A stretch of 8,796 bases of DNA from Flavobacteriales bacterium (GCA_015488785.1 WFNC01000603.1:1-8796); one strand, 5' to 3'. Counted from the stretch's first letter, positions 1 through 5,673 are shown. Notes: a model not told the origin generated them from the letters alone. Numbers and translations: made by a program.

Positions 1-7
1 CTTTAAA

Positions 8-39
8 AGCCCTTTGATTTATTTCAAAGGGCTTTTTTT
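8..39 (+). terminator. Intrinsic terminator of an upstream gene outside the window
   Basis: A perfect 10-bp stem (AGCCCTTTGA at 8-17, TCAAAGGGCT at 24-33) with a six-base loop is followed by a run of seven T (33-39), the classic rho-independent form. It closes a gene lying left of the window. The RHS fragment starts only 14 bases after the T-run, so that gene either has its promoter in a very short space or is not independently transcribed. Confidence 0.85.
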
Positions 40-52
40 GTATATTTGAGTT

Positions 53-1159
53 ATGAATTGTTCGTTTTCTTATGCGAAGTTTGGTTGTGTTGGTTTGAAT
101 AGAAGAGATTTCTTTGGTTCTAACATTGTAACTTTTAGCGATTATTATCCTTTTGGGATGGTTATGAGGAATGGTGGAGCAAATTATCGATACAATTTCC
201 AAGGACAAGAATCTGATGATGAAGTTAAAGGGAAAGGAAATTCCTATACAACAAAGTTTAGACAATATGACTCTAGGCTAGGAATGTGGCTAAGTATAGC
301 CCCACTTGGAGGTAAATTTCCTTGGCAATCTCCTTATGTAGCCTTTGATAATAATCCCGTTTACTATAACGATCCTTTAGGCCTAGCTTCAAAAGGTCCA
401 GGTAAAAAAATTAGTTCAAAAAGGCGATATAAAGTAGGTAAAAATAGATGGAGAAGAGGACCTAAAGGAAAACGAAATCAATCTAGAATGTCTTTAGCTC
501 AAAGTCTAGGTCATGGACTTAGAAAAATTAAAAACGGGGGTCAAAGAACCTTTGGAGGGAGGAAGAGCAAAGCTCAAACAGTTAATTTAGGTAAGTGGAA
601 GAGCTCAGAATGGGAAGTGACTTTAAATCAAAGTTTTTCTGGAAATCATACAATTTATAATCATTTGAATATGCCTTTGGGCGCAAGATTAACAGGTATT
701 AAAACGACTGTAGATAGAGGAAATCAATTATTTAAAAACCTTAATTATGTTGGCGTGAAAGGTTACGGAGCTAACGGCTTTAGAACTCGTTTTTCAAGCC
801 CCGGCTTCTCAACAGGATTTATACCTGATATGTTTAGTGGCAAGTTTTTCTCTTCAGGAACTTCAAAACCTTTCCCTCTTATGAATTTAGCCATAAAATA
901 TTTAATGACTAAATTAAGTTTATCTACTTTTGGATTAATAATACCTCCTTTTGGAACAGATATCGGTCAAGATTTTAGAAGGCTAACAGCTGCACTTTAT
1001 TTAGGTAATAGATTGAATCCTATATTTAGAAAAACAACATTATTACAAATAGATATAAAAACAGCAGGAACAATAAAAATTATGCAAGAGATTAAATATA
1101 TGCATATGGTACGTAGAAATCCCAATTGGTTTCAAAAGGTTTTTATGATGAATTATTAA
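53..1159 (+). CDS. Orphan RHS repeat-associated core tip with unrecognised C-terminal (putative toxin) domain
   Basis: This 368-residue protein resembles the very C-terminal end of a Bacteroidota RHS/polymorphic toxin. Homology appears to begin near residue 20 (GSNIVTFSDYYPFGM at 22-36), followed by the signature blocks GQESDDEVKGKGNSY (51-65), YDSRLGMWLS (72-81), SPY (93-95), NNP (100-102) and the closing DPLGL (107-111). In full-length family members thousands of bases of YD repeats precede this; here an unrelated terminator sits just upstream, so the protein is a truncated or displaced tip. Residues 112-368 are the variable region: a very basic stretch (112-175, rich in K and R), then a mixed segment with a hydrophobic patch at about 274-300. 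I recognise no nuclease, deaminase or other toxin motif. There is no signal peptide. Position 83 is Ala where the family usually has Asp (WLSxDPL). It could be a silent recombination cassette, a pseudogene or a functional short toxin; the RHS identity is firm, the function is not. Confidence 0.8.
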   Translation: MNCSFSYAKFGCVGLNRRDFFGSNIVTFSDYYPFGMVMRNGGANYRYNFQGQESDDEVKGKGNSYTTKFRQYDSRLGMWLSIAPLGGKFPWQSPYVAFDNNPVYYNDPLGLASKGPGKKISSKRRYKVGKNRWRRGPKGKRNQSRMSLAQSLGHGLRKIKNGGQRTFGGRKSKAQTVNLGKWKSSEWEVTLNQSFSGNHTIYNHLNMPLGARLTGIKTTVDRGNQLFKNLNYVGVKGYGANGFRTRFSSPGFSTGFIPDMFSGKFFSSGTSKPFPLMNLAIKYLMTKLSLSTFGLIIPPFGTDIGQDFRRLTAALYLGNRLNPIFRKTTLLQIDIKTAGTIKIMQEIKYMHMVRRNPNWFQKVFMMNY

Positions 1160-1170
1160 TCTCTGAAAGA

Positions 1171-2265
1171 ATGTTTTTTTATAAAATTATATTTTTTACT
1201 CTCATTCAATTACTATTACTTAGTAGTTATTCACAAAACTTAGTGTTAAACCCTAGTTTTGAAGACAATAAAAGGAGGAGAGAAGATTGCCCAACTTTAT
1301 TTTCCTTAAATGGTGTTAATGATTGGAAGCAGGTATGCGCAGGCAGTGTGGATTATTATAAGGATGGAATTAAATGTTCCCGTAAATCTCATAAAACAAA
1401 ATCTCATACTGGAAATCGTTATATTGGAGAATTTAGTGTTGTATCTAAATTTAGGAAATACTATAGAGAGTATTTTCAAGGAAGATTTATAAAGCCTTTA
1501 CAAAAAGGAAAAGAATATAACATTGAATTTTATGTATTGTTAAGCGAATGGTCTAAAATAGCAGTCTCAGATATGGGAGCATATATTAATGATGCTCCCA
1601 TTTATAGAAAAGGGGTTAGAAGGTTAAAATTACATCCTCAGATTAAAAGTGAATTACCTGTTACAAATAAAAATGACTGGACAAAAATAAGTGGAGTATA
1701 TACAGCAATTGGAGGAGAAAAATATATCACTATTGGTAATTTTCAAAAATATAGGAAGCTAAAAAAGAGCATTACTAATTCAGGCTATTTTTCTTCTTAT
1801 TATTATATTGATGATATTTCAGTAACAGAAATCACAGAAGAATTTAAAGAGTTAAAAAAAGATAGTTTAATACCTATAGAAAATACTAATATATCCGTTT
1901 TACCATCAATTAATGATAGTATCCGTTTATCATCCATACAATTTGAAACTAACAGTTATAACTTAATAGATTCAACAACAAAGGAATTAGATAAATTAGC
2001 GGATTATCTTTTATTAAATCCTTTTCTTAAAATTGAAATATATGGTCATACTGACAGTATAGGAAGCGTAAAATATAATTATAAACTATCTTTAAATAGA
2101 GCGAAAGAAATAGAAAAATACTTGATTGAGAAAGGAATAAGTGTAAATAGAATTAAAGCCATTGGCTATGGAGCAATGATTTCAATAGCGAACAATAATA
2201 CCGAAATAGGAAGAAAACAAAACCGAAGAATTGAGATTGTGATAACGGATGTTTTTAATTTATAA
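1171..2265 (+). CDS. Secreted OmpA-family protein with N-terminal jelly-roll-like domain
   Basis: From the ATG at 1171 this is a 364-residue envelope protein. The start was preferred over an in-frame ATG at 1126 because it gives a clean signal peptide (MFFYKII, hydrophobic FFTLIQLLLLSS, cleavage near residues 21-22) and removes the overlap with the RHS gene, which stops 11 bases earlier. Residues 23-35 read NLVLNPSFED, the typical opening of a beta-sandwich, carbohydrate-binding-like domain in Bacteroidota; this domain runs to about 220 and contains three cysteines (40, 56, 69). After a linker, residues about 250-360 form an OmpA C-terminal peptidoglycan-binding domain: GHTDSIG (292-298), NYKLSLNRA (303-311), GYG (332-334), GRKQNRRIE (347-355). 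Asp295 and Arg310 have the 15-residue spacing of the diaminopimelate-binding pair known in OmpA domains. It probably tethers a periplasmic or surface domain to the cell wall. Co-orientation suggests an operon with the RHS tip; a role as immunity or delivery partner is speculation. Confidence 0.85.
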   Translation: MFFYKIIFFTLIQLLLLSSYSQNLVLNPSFEDNKRRREDCPTLFSLNGVNDWKQVCAGSVDYYKDGIKCSRKSHKTKSHTGNRYIGEFSVVSKFRKYYREYFQGRFIKPLQKGKEYNIEFYVLLSEWSKIAVSDMGAYINDAPIYRKGVRRLKLHPQIKSELPVTNKNDWTKISGVYTAIGGEKYITIGNFQKYRKLKKSITNSGYFSSYYYIDDISVTEITEEFKELKKDSLIPIENTNISVLPSINDSIRLSSIQFETNSYNLIDSTTKELDKLADYLLLNPFLKIEIYGHTDSIGSVKYNYKLSLNRAKEIEKYLIEKGISVNRIKAIGYGAMISIANNNTEIGRKQNRRIEIVITDVFNL

Positions 2266-2563
2266 AATAAAGATAAAAAAACAGAGCATTGCAATCCTGC
2301 CCCCCACTTCTGCAATTCCGTAAACTCCATTGCCCTCCCCTTGGAAAAGTTGTATTCTCTTTCTCTTTTAGTCGTTCCTCCTGCTCGTTTCGTTCATTAG
2401 TTAGTTTTACTATTTAGACGTTTGAAGAGACCTAATAAATTGTTCAATTAGATAATCACTAAAAATGAATTTTTGAATTCAATATTCTGGAAGATAAATT
2501 AATTTGCTCAATGCAATTAACTTTTTAGAAAAAAGAAAGATTCAAAAAAAAACGTAAAGCTAT

Positions 2564-2592
2564 TTGGTATGAGTATATTTTGATTAATTTCA
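2564..2592 (+). promoter_or_regulatory. Candidate flavobacterial promoter for the ATPase gene
   Basis: TTG at 2564-2566, an 18-base spacer and TAATTTCA at 2585-2592 roughly fit the Bacteroidota -33 TTG / -7 TAnnTTTG pattern and lie about 35 bases upstream of the ATG. The -7 element matches only in part, so this is a weak call. It overlaps one copy of the 22-bp repeat described separately. Confidence 0.22.
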
Positions 2593-2602
2593 CCATGTTG
2601 TT
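2581..2602 (+). repeat. 22-bp imperfect direct repeat, copy 1
   Basis: This segment (starting TGATTAATTTCACC and ending TTGTT) matches 4517-4538 at 19 of 22 positions in the same orientation. It lies 26 bases before the ATPase start codon. The two copies bracket the ATPase and toxin-antitoxin genes, 1936 bp apart. Confidence 0.5.
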
Positions 2603-2627
2603 TTTGTGATTTAAAATAGAACTAACC

Positions 2628-3413
2628 ATGCCATATATTTCAACAGTCAACTATAAATTAGAAAAAGAGCATCCTTTTCCTTATAATATTCCAGCGATTA
2701 AATACGCTAAGAATATAGACCTATCTCAAACTGTAAACATAATAGTTGGAGAAAACGGAACAGGAAAATCTACTTTTTTAGAAACATTAGCCTATCGATT
2801 ACAATTGCCGTTAATGCATGGAGGCTATCATGGGAAAGGTTTTGAGGCAGCTAAAAACCTTATAAAACACCTAGAAGTTGAGTATAATATTTTCAGAACA
2901 ATCGGTTTTTTCTTTAGAGCTGAGGATTTTGGAAATTTAGTTAATGCCTCAGATATGAGAGATAGAGAACTTCACGAAAGTATAGCTGATATTGAAGGAG
3001 AAGTATCCGATTCTATTATTCAAGAAATGAAAGATAGTCAAAATTTTCAGTTACATCACATGAGGTTAAAATTTGGACAAGATTTACAAAGTTTTTCCCA
3101 TGGAGAAGCTTATTTGCATATTATGCAACAACAAATAGTAGGAAGAGGAATCTATTTACTTGATGAGCCTGAAGCTGCATTATCTCCAGCGAGGCAATTA
3201 GCATTAATCACCTTTATTAGAAATCATCTACGAAAACACCAGTCTCAATTTATAATTGCCACTCACTCTCCAATATTAATGTCTTATCCTCAAGCAAATA
3301 TTTATGAGGTAAGTGATTCTGGAATGTCCAAAAGTTCTTTAGAAGACTTGGAGCATTATTCTATAACCAAAAACTTCCTTAATAATCCAGACAGCTTTTT
3401 GAGATTTTTATAA
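2628..3413 (+). CDS. Stand-alone ABC-type/AAA-family ATPase (COG3910-like)
   Basis: This 261-residue soluble protein has a complete ATP-binding cassette fold signature: Walker A GENGTGKST (41-49), an ABC-like signature SFSHGE (155-160), Walker B IYLLDEPEAALSP (175-187) with catalytic Glu180, and a switch histidine in ATHSP (His213). The order, the short length and the absence of membrane segments or a long coiled-coil insertion match the predicted-ATPase group often labelled COG3910, not a transporter subunit, SMC or OLD-family nuclease. Residues 90-150 form the helical insertion between Walker A and the signature. The biological role of this group is not established to my knowledge. It is a single gene here, with non-coding spacers of 362 and 186 bases on either side, so no partner can be deduced. 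The ATG at 2628 is the only reasonable start; no Shine-Dalgarno is visible, which is usual for Bacteroidota. Confidence 0.85.
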   Translation: MPYISTVNYKLEKEHPFPYNIPAIKYAKNIDLSQTVNIIVGENGTGKSTFLETLAYRLQLPLMHGGYHGKGFEAAKNLIKHLEVEYNIFRTIGFFFRAEDFGNLVNASDMRDRELHESIADIEGEVSDSIIQEMKDSQNFQLHHMRLKFGQDLQSFSHGEAYLHIMQQQIVGRGIYLLDEPEAALSPARQLALITFIRNHLRKHQSQFIIATHSPILMSYPQANIYEVSDSGMSKSSLEDLEHYSITKNFLNNPDSFLRFL

Positions 3414-3495
3414 ACGTTACATTTCACGGATTCTGCAATAGAAGTGGTCTATATTTAAAAAAACGGATAGTAATAATTCGAAGAGTTCAAATGAT

Positions 3496-3533
3496 ATTTT
3501 ATAAAGATCTCTTTATTTTTTTTCTTATAAAAT
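3496..3533. repeat. AT-rich inverted repeat between the ATPase and the antitoxin
   Basis: ATTTTATAA (3496-3504) is inverted as TTATAAAAT (3525-3533). Between the arms lie a small hairpin (AAAG/CTTT, 3503-3514) and a run of eight T (3516-3523). The small hairpin plus T-run could end ATPase transcription, but the stem is only four A/T-rich pairs, so this is a weak terminator candidate. Confidence 0.3.
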
Positions 3534-3544
3534 CGAAACCTTAT

Positions 3545-3562
3545 TGTACAAAATCTAGTACA
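3545..3562. promoter_or_regulatory. Probable YefM(-YoeB) operator
   Basis: TGTACA (3545-3550) is followed by AGTACA (3557-3562), with centres 12 bases apart, 38 bases upstream of the antitoxin start. In Escherichia coli YefM binds a long and a short palindrome whose core is TGTACA, and as I recall these are also 12 bases centre to centre; the second core here has one mismatch. The position upstream of yefM fits autorepression by antitoxin and toxin-antitoxin complex. The match in motif, spacing and context is seen; binding is inferred. Confidence 0.55.
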
Positions 3563-3599
3563 GGTTAAAACTGCATTATCTTTATATAAATATATCGCT

Positions 3600-3854
3600 A
3601 TGACTATTACAACATACTCTAATTTTAGACAAAATTTAAAAACACTTTTAGACGGAGTCTTTATCTCACATGCACCACTATATGTAAAGCGAAGAAATCA
3701 TGAAGATGTGGTAGTTTTATCCAAATCTGATTATGAAGGTTTACAAGAAACTTTATATTTATTAGGAAGTCCAAAAAACGCTGAAAGACTACTGAATGGT
3801 ATAGAAAAATATAAGGCTGGAAAATTTTCAGAAAAAAACTTAATTGAAGAATGA
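3600..3854 (+). CDS. yefM: Antitoxin YefM (Phd/YefM family)
   Basis: This 84-residue protein aligns along its whole length with E. coli YefM: TYSNFRQNL (5-13, compare SYSEARQNL), HAPLYVKRRN (24-33), VVLSKSDYEGLQET (38-51), LYLLGSPKNAERLLNGI (52-68) and a C-terminal KAGKFSEKNLIEE tail. The N-terminal half is the DNA-binding and dimerisation domain that recognises the TGTACA operator; the C-terminal half wraps around YoeB and neutralises it, and is the usual target of Lon-type proteolysis. Its stop codon overlaps the toxin start by four bases (ATGA), giving translational coupling so that antitoxin is made first. The operator at 3545-3562 suggests autoregulation. The ATG at 3600 matches the family N-terminus exactly. 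Confidence 0.93.
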   Translation: MTITTYSNFRQNLKTLLDGVFISHAPLYVKRRNHEDVVVLSKSDYEGLQETLYLLGSPKNAERLLNGIEKYKAGKFSEKNLIEE

Positions 3855-4135
3855 AGTTACTTTGGATTGAAGAGGGTTGGGAAGATTATTCTTATTGGCA
3901 AAAGACAGATAAAAAAGTTGTAAAAAAAATAAACACCCTAATTAAAGACGCAATGAGAACACCATTCGAAGGCATAGGAAAGCCAGAGTCTTTAAAACAT
4001 AGTCTTTCTGGTTGGTGGTCTCGAAGAATTGATATAGTGCATCGATTAGTTTATAAACATGAAAATGAGACATTAATTATTCTTTCATGTAGAAAACATC
4101 TTGAATTCAGCAGGCGCATTTCAATACCTAATTGA
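3851..4135 (+). CDS. yoeB: Toxin YoeB (Txe/YoeB family mRNA endoribonuclease)
   Basis: This 94-residue protein is a RelE-superfamily, ribosome-dependent mRNA interferase. It is nearly collinear with E. coli YoeB without gaps: MKLLWIEEGWEDYSYWQ (1-17), KKVVKKINTLIKD (21-33), RTPFEGIGKPE (36-46), LSGWWSRRI (52-60), HRLVY (64-68), SCRKH (79-83). The three residues known to be needed for catalysis, Glu46, Arg65 and His83, are all present, so it should be active. The usual C-terminal Tyr84 is replaced by Leu, and a tail of ten further residues (EFSRRISIPN) extends beyond the normal 84-residue end. When YefM is degraded, YoeB cuts mRNA at the ribosomal A site and halts translation. The start overlaps the yefM stop (ATGA at 3851), the hallmark of this operon. 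Placement near an ATPase and an IS fits the accessory nature of such modules. Confidence 0.94.
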   Translation: MKLLWIEEGWEDYSYWQKTDKKVVKKINTLIKDAMRTPFEGIGKPESLKHSLSGWWSRRIDIVHRLVYKHENETLIILSCRKHLEFSRRISIPN

Positions 4136-4173
4136 ATTGTGTTGAAATCCAAATTAAATTCATTATTTTTTCT

Positions 4174-4181
4174 TATATTTG
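4174..4181 (+). promoter_or_regulatory. Flavobacterial -7 element (TATATTTG)
   Basis: TATATTTG is an exact match to the Bacteroidota -7 consensus TAnnTTTG. The best -33 TTG (4142-4144) is 29 bases upstream, longer than the usual 17-23, so the promoter is incomplete. If used, transcription would start near 4187 and run into the terminator ending at 4267. Confidence 0.35.
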
Positions 4182-4186
4182 TTATT

Positions 4187-4267
4187 GCAAAATAGGAAAA
4201 CTTTAGGCGATTTTTTGAACCGAAGTTTATCTTGTATAGTGAGGGGGTAAACTCTCACTATTTTTTT
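4187..4267 (+). ncRNA. Candidate small RNA (about 80 nt)
   Basis: The segment lies between a consensus -7 element and a strong intrinsic terminator and has no coding potential. It can fold as a 5' hairpin (AAACTT at 4198-4203 with AAGTTT at 4223-4228, extended inside by GG 4206-4207 with CC 4220-4221) followed by the terminator hairpin. The size and layout suit a small RNA. The alternative is a plain terminator for the yefM-yoeB transcript, with the -7 match arising by chance in A+T-rich DNA. I do not recognise it as a known RNA family. Confidence 0.3.
4236..4267 (+). terminator. Intrinsic terminator downstream of yefM-yoeB
   Basis: A perfect 8-bp stem ATAGTGAG (4236-4243) and CTCACTAT (4254-4261) encloses a ten-base loop with GGGG and is followed by T residues to 4267. 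It would end the toxin-antitoxin transcript about 130 bases after yoeB, or the candidate small RNA. Confidence 0.75.
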
Positions 4268-4285
4268 GCTCTGCAAAAAGCAAAA
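4264..4285. repeat. Hairpin TTTTGCT/AGCAAAA
   Basis: TTTTGCT (4264-4270) and AGCAAAA (4279-4285) form a 7-bp stem with an eight-base loop directly after the preceding terminator. It could act as a second pause or terminator element; the T-run on the plus strand is part of its own stem, so function is uncertain. Confidence 0.4.
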
Positions 4286-4516
4286 TAAAAAAACTTAACC
4301 GACATTTCCCACCCCGTTTTCAAAAAGAGGAATAATTTATTTTCAACATTAAAATCTGGATAACGTTTAGGATTCTGAAGGATATAACTATCAATAATTT
4401 CTATTTTTCAAAAAACAGAAAAAAAGTAAGCGTACGGCTAACTATATCTTGTGAGATATTCAAAACATTCTGATTTTTGTATAGAAACAAACAAAAGGAT
4501 TTATGTTAGGATTAGG

Positions 4517-4538
4517 TGATTAGTTTCACCACATTGTT
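4517..4538 (+). repeat. 22-bp imperfect direct repeat, copy 2
   Basis: It matches 2581-2602 at 19 of 22 positions (core TTTCACCA identical, ending TTGTT). It lies just before the palindrome cluster and 117 bases before the IS left end. Confidence 0.5.
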
Positions 4539-4540
4539 CT

Positions 4541-4645
4541 CTTTTCTTTATTTTTATAAAAAGGGGTAATTACCCCTCGCCTATCGGGGCGAGTCCCAAT
4601 TCCTCGAAGAGTCGCCGAAGGCTTTTGTGGGAATTTATAGAAAAG
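4541..4645. repeat. Nested palindrome cluster (cruciform-like) beside the IS
   Basis: In an A+T-rich spacer this GC-rich block contains a perfect 16-bp palindrome AGGGGTAATTACCCCT (4562-4577), an overlapping hairpin CTCGCC/GGCGAG (4576-4593), two GAA-loop mini-hairpins CTC-GAA-GAG (4603-4611) and GCC-GAA-GGC (4614-4622), an enclosing pair AATTCC (4598-4603) / GGAATT (4630-4635), and outer arms CTTTTCT (4541-4547) / AGAAAAG (4639-4645) and TATAAA (4555-4560) / TTTATA (4634-4639). Some stems compete, but together they can fold as a branched structure. Possible roles are an intergenic REP-like element, an IS target site or a structured RNA. No tRNA or attC core is recognisable. Confidence 0.5.
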
Positions 4646-4654
4646 AAATGATAA

Positions 4655-4668
4655 CTTGTTTTAAATTT
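4655..4668 (+). repeat. Left terminal inverted repeat of the IS
   Basis: CTTGTTTTAAATTT, perfectly inverted at 5674-5687. It lies 26 bases before the transposase start codon. Confidence 0.7.
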
Positions 4669-4693
4669 GTTAACCAATAAAATATAACAAAAA

Positions 4694-5647
4694 ATGAAAC
4701 AAGTTTACCATTCCAATTCAACAACAAATGTACGCTTACGAAGCGAGATACAGAAAAGTAATTTATCTAATGTGGCTTTATCGTTGCAGTATGGCGTTTC
4801 GACAAAGACTATTTCTAAATGGAAAGGTAGGACTTTGTTTACAGATAAAAGTTCTCGCCCAAATACAATACGATACTCTCTAAGCGATTTAGATCAGCTA
4901 ATCGCTATAGAGCTTAGAACTATTACTTGGTGGTCTTTAGATGAAATCACTGAAGCTATAGATCCTGAGAACCCTACTAAAATTAGAAGTGCTGTTTACA
5001 GAACTTTTTGTCGAGAAGGAATTAATACTGTTCCTGAAAAGGAGAAAGAAAAAGCTAAAAAGTTTAAAGAGTATGATCCAGGATACCTTCATATAGATGT
5101 AACTTATTTACCGAAAATAAACGGGGTGAAATATTACCTTTTTGTTGCAATAGATAGAGCTACAAGAACTATATACTTTAAAATATATGATGCTAAAACA
5201 AGTACTAACGCTGAAAGTTTTATGAAAGAGTGTCTAGTTTTTTTCCCTTTTGGAATCACCCATGTTTTAACCGACAATGGACTTGAATTTACAAACCGTT
5301 TGCTCAAGAATAAAAAAGGTGAATACTGTGCAAAACCAAGTAAATTAGACAATCTATGCAAAGAAAATAATATCGACCATCGATGTACAAAGCCTTTCAC
5401 ACCTAAGACTAATGGAATGGTAGAAAAAGCAAATGACATCATTAAGAAAAAAACTATAAAGCAAAACAAGTATTCGTCTCTTAAGGAAATGGATGAAGAT
5501 TTAACAAAATTCCTAATACATTATAATCTGTACAGAAGGCACGGAAGCCTTAGGCGTGAATTAAAAGTTAAAACTCCTTTTGATGCAGTAACAAAATGGC
5601 ATGAATTAGATTCCGAAATTTATAAGGAAATTCCATTGGATTATTAA
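4694..5647 (+). CDS. IS481-family transposase (DDE recombinase)
   Basis: This 317-residue protein carries an N-terminal helix-turn-helix (about 20-46, NVALSLQYGVSTKTISKWKGR region) as in IS481 and related transposases. A middle segment (58-125) is followed by the RNase H-like integrase core: Asp135 in HIDVTYLP, Asp194 in LTDNGLEF and Glu244 in TNGMVEKAN, with the closing YNLYRRHGSLRRELKVKTPFDAV motif (277-299). All three catalytic residues and the flanking motifs are present and the frame is intact, so it should be active in cut-and-paste or copy transposition of its own element. The interval between the second Asp and the Glu is 49 residues, longer than the classic 35, because of an insertion (about 201-222, LLKNKKGEYCAKPSKLDN) holding one of several cysteines. 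The ATG at 4694 follows closely on the left IS end; no Shine-Dalgarno is visible. Confidence 0.9.
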   Translation: MKQVYHSNSTTNVRLRSEIQKSNLSNVALSLQYGVSTKTISKWKGRTLFTDKSSRPNTIRYSLSDLDQLIAIELRTITWWSLDEITEAIDPENPTKIRSAVYRTFCREGINTVPEKEKEKAKKFKEYDPGYLHIDVTYLPKINGVKYYLFVAIDRATRTIYFKIYDAKTSTNAESFMKECLVFFPFGITHVLTDNGLEFTNRLLKNKKGEYCAKPSKLDNLCKENNIDHRCTKPFTPKTNGMVEKANDIIKKKTIKQNKYSSLKEMDEDLTKFLIHYNLYRRHGSLRRELKVKTPFDAVTKWHELDSEIYKEIPLDY

Positions 5648-5673
5648 AAATAAAAAGACTAAACTTGAAACAA

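Larger units (their letters stand above)
2266..2627. other. Gene-free spacer with a GC-rich patch
   Basis: No credible gene lies in these 362 bases. The stretch 2286-2400 is clearly richer in G+C than the surroundings, with C-runs (CCTGCCCCCCAC at 2297-2308, TGCCCTCCCCTT at 2331-2342). On the minus strand it carries an open frame of about 50 codons ending in a stop near 2264, with no ATG and no recognisable domain. It may be a relic of a former gene or an interspersed intergenic repeat. The remainder (2400-2627) is A+T-rich and holds the probable promoter region of the downstream ATPase. Confidence 0.5.
4136..4693. other. Long gene-free region between yoeB and the transposase
   Basis: No convincing protein gene is present on either strand in these 558 bases. 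The region holds a -7 promoter element with a terminator about 85 bases downstream (small RNA candidate), a second hairpin at 4264-4285, a 6-bp hairpin ATATCT/AGATAT at 4444-4459, one copy of the 22-bp repeat at 4517-4538, a cluster of palindromes at 4541-4645 and the left end of the IS from 4655. A minus-strand open stretch (4227-4407, about 59 codons) has no start near its beginning and no secure homology. Confidence 0.6.

Noticed and set aside
1126..1170. Upstream in-frame ATG giving a 379-residue OmpA-domain protein
   Set aside because: It would put 15 polar residues before the signal peptide and overlap the RHS gene; the ATG at 1171 gives a normal secretory N-terminus.
1310..1492. Second plus-strand frame inside the OmpA-domain gene
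   Set aside because: It is wholly contained in a well-supported gene and encodes nothing recognisable.
2255..2415. Minus-strand open frame over the GC-rich patch
   Set aside because: No ATG, no ribosome site, no domain; open frames of this size arise by chance when local GC rises.
4227..4407. Minus-strand open stretch of about 59 codons, with a piece reading SYILQNPKRY that recalls the ends of IS200-like/REP-associated transposases
   Set aside because: It has no start codon at its beginning, runs through the terminator hairpin, and the similarity is a short impression that cannot be verified here.
4555..4645. Possible tRNA-like fold or integron attC site in the palindrome cluster
   Set aside because: No anticodon/T-loop consensus and no attC core sites of the GTTRRRY type at the expected places.
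5134..5469. Minus-strand frame of 111 codons inside the transposase gene
   Set aside because: Antisense shadow of a clear DDE transposase; hydrophobic character follows from the complementary codons.
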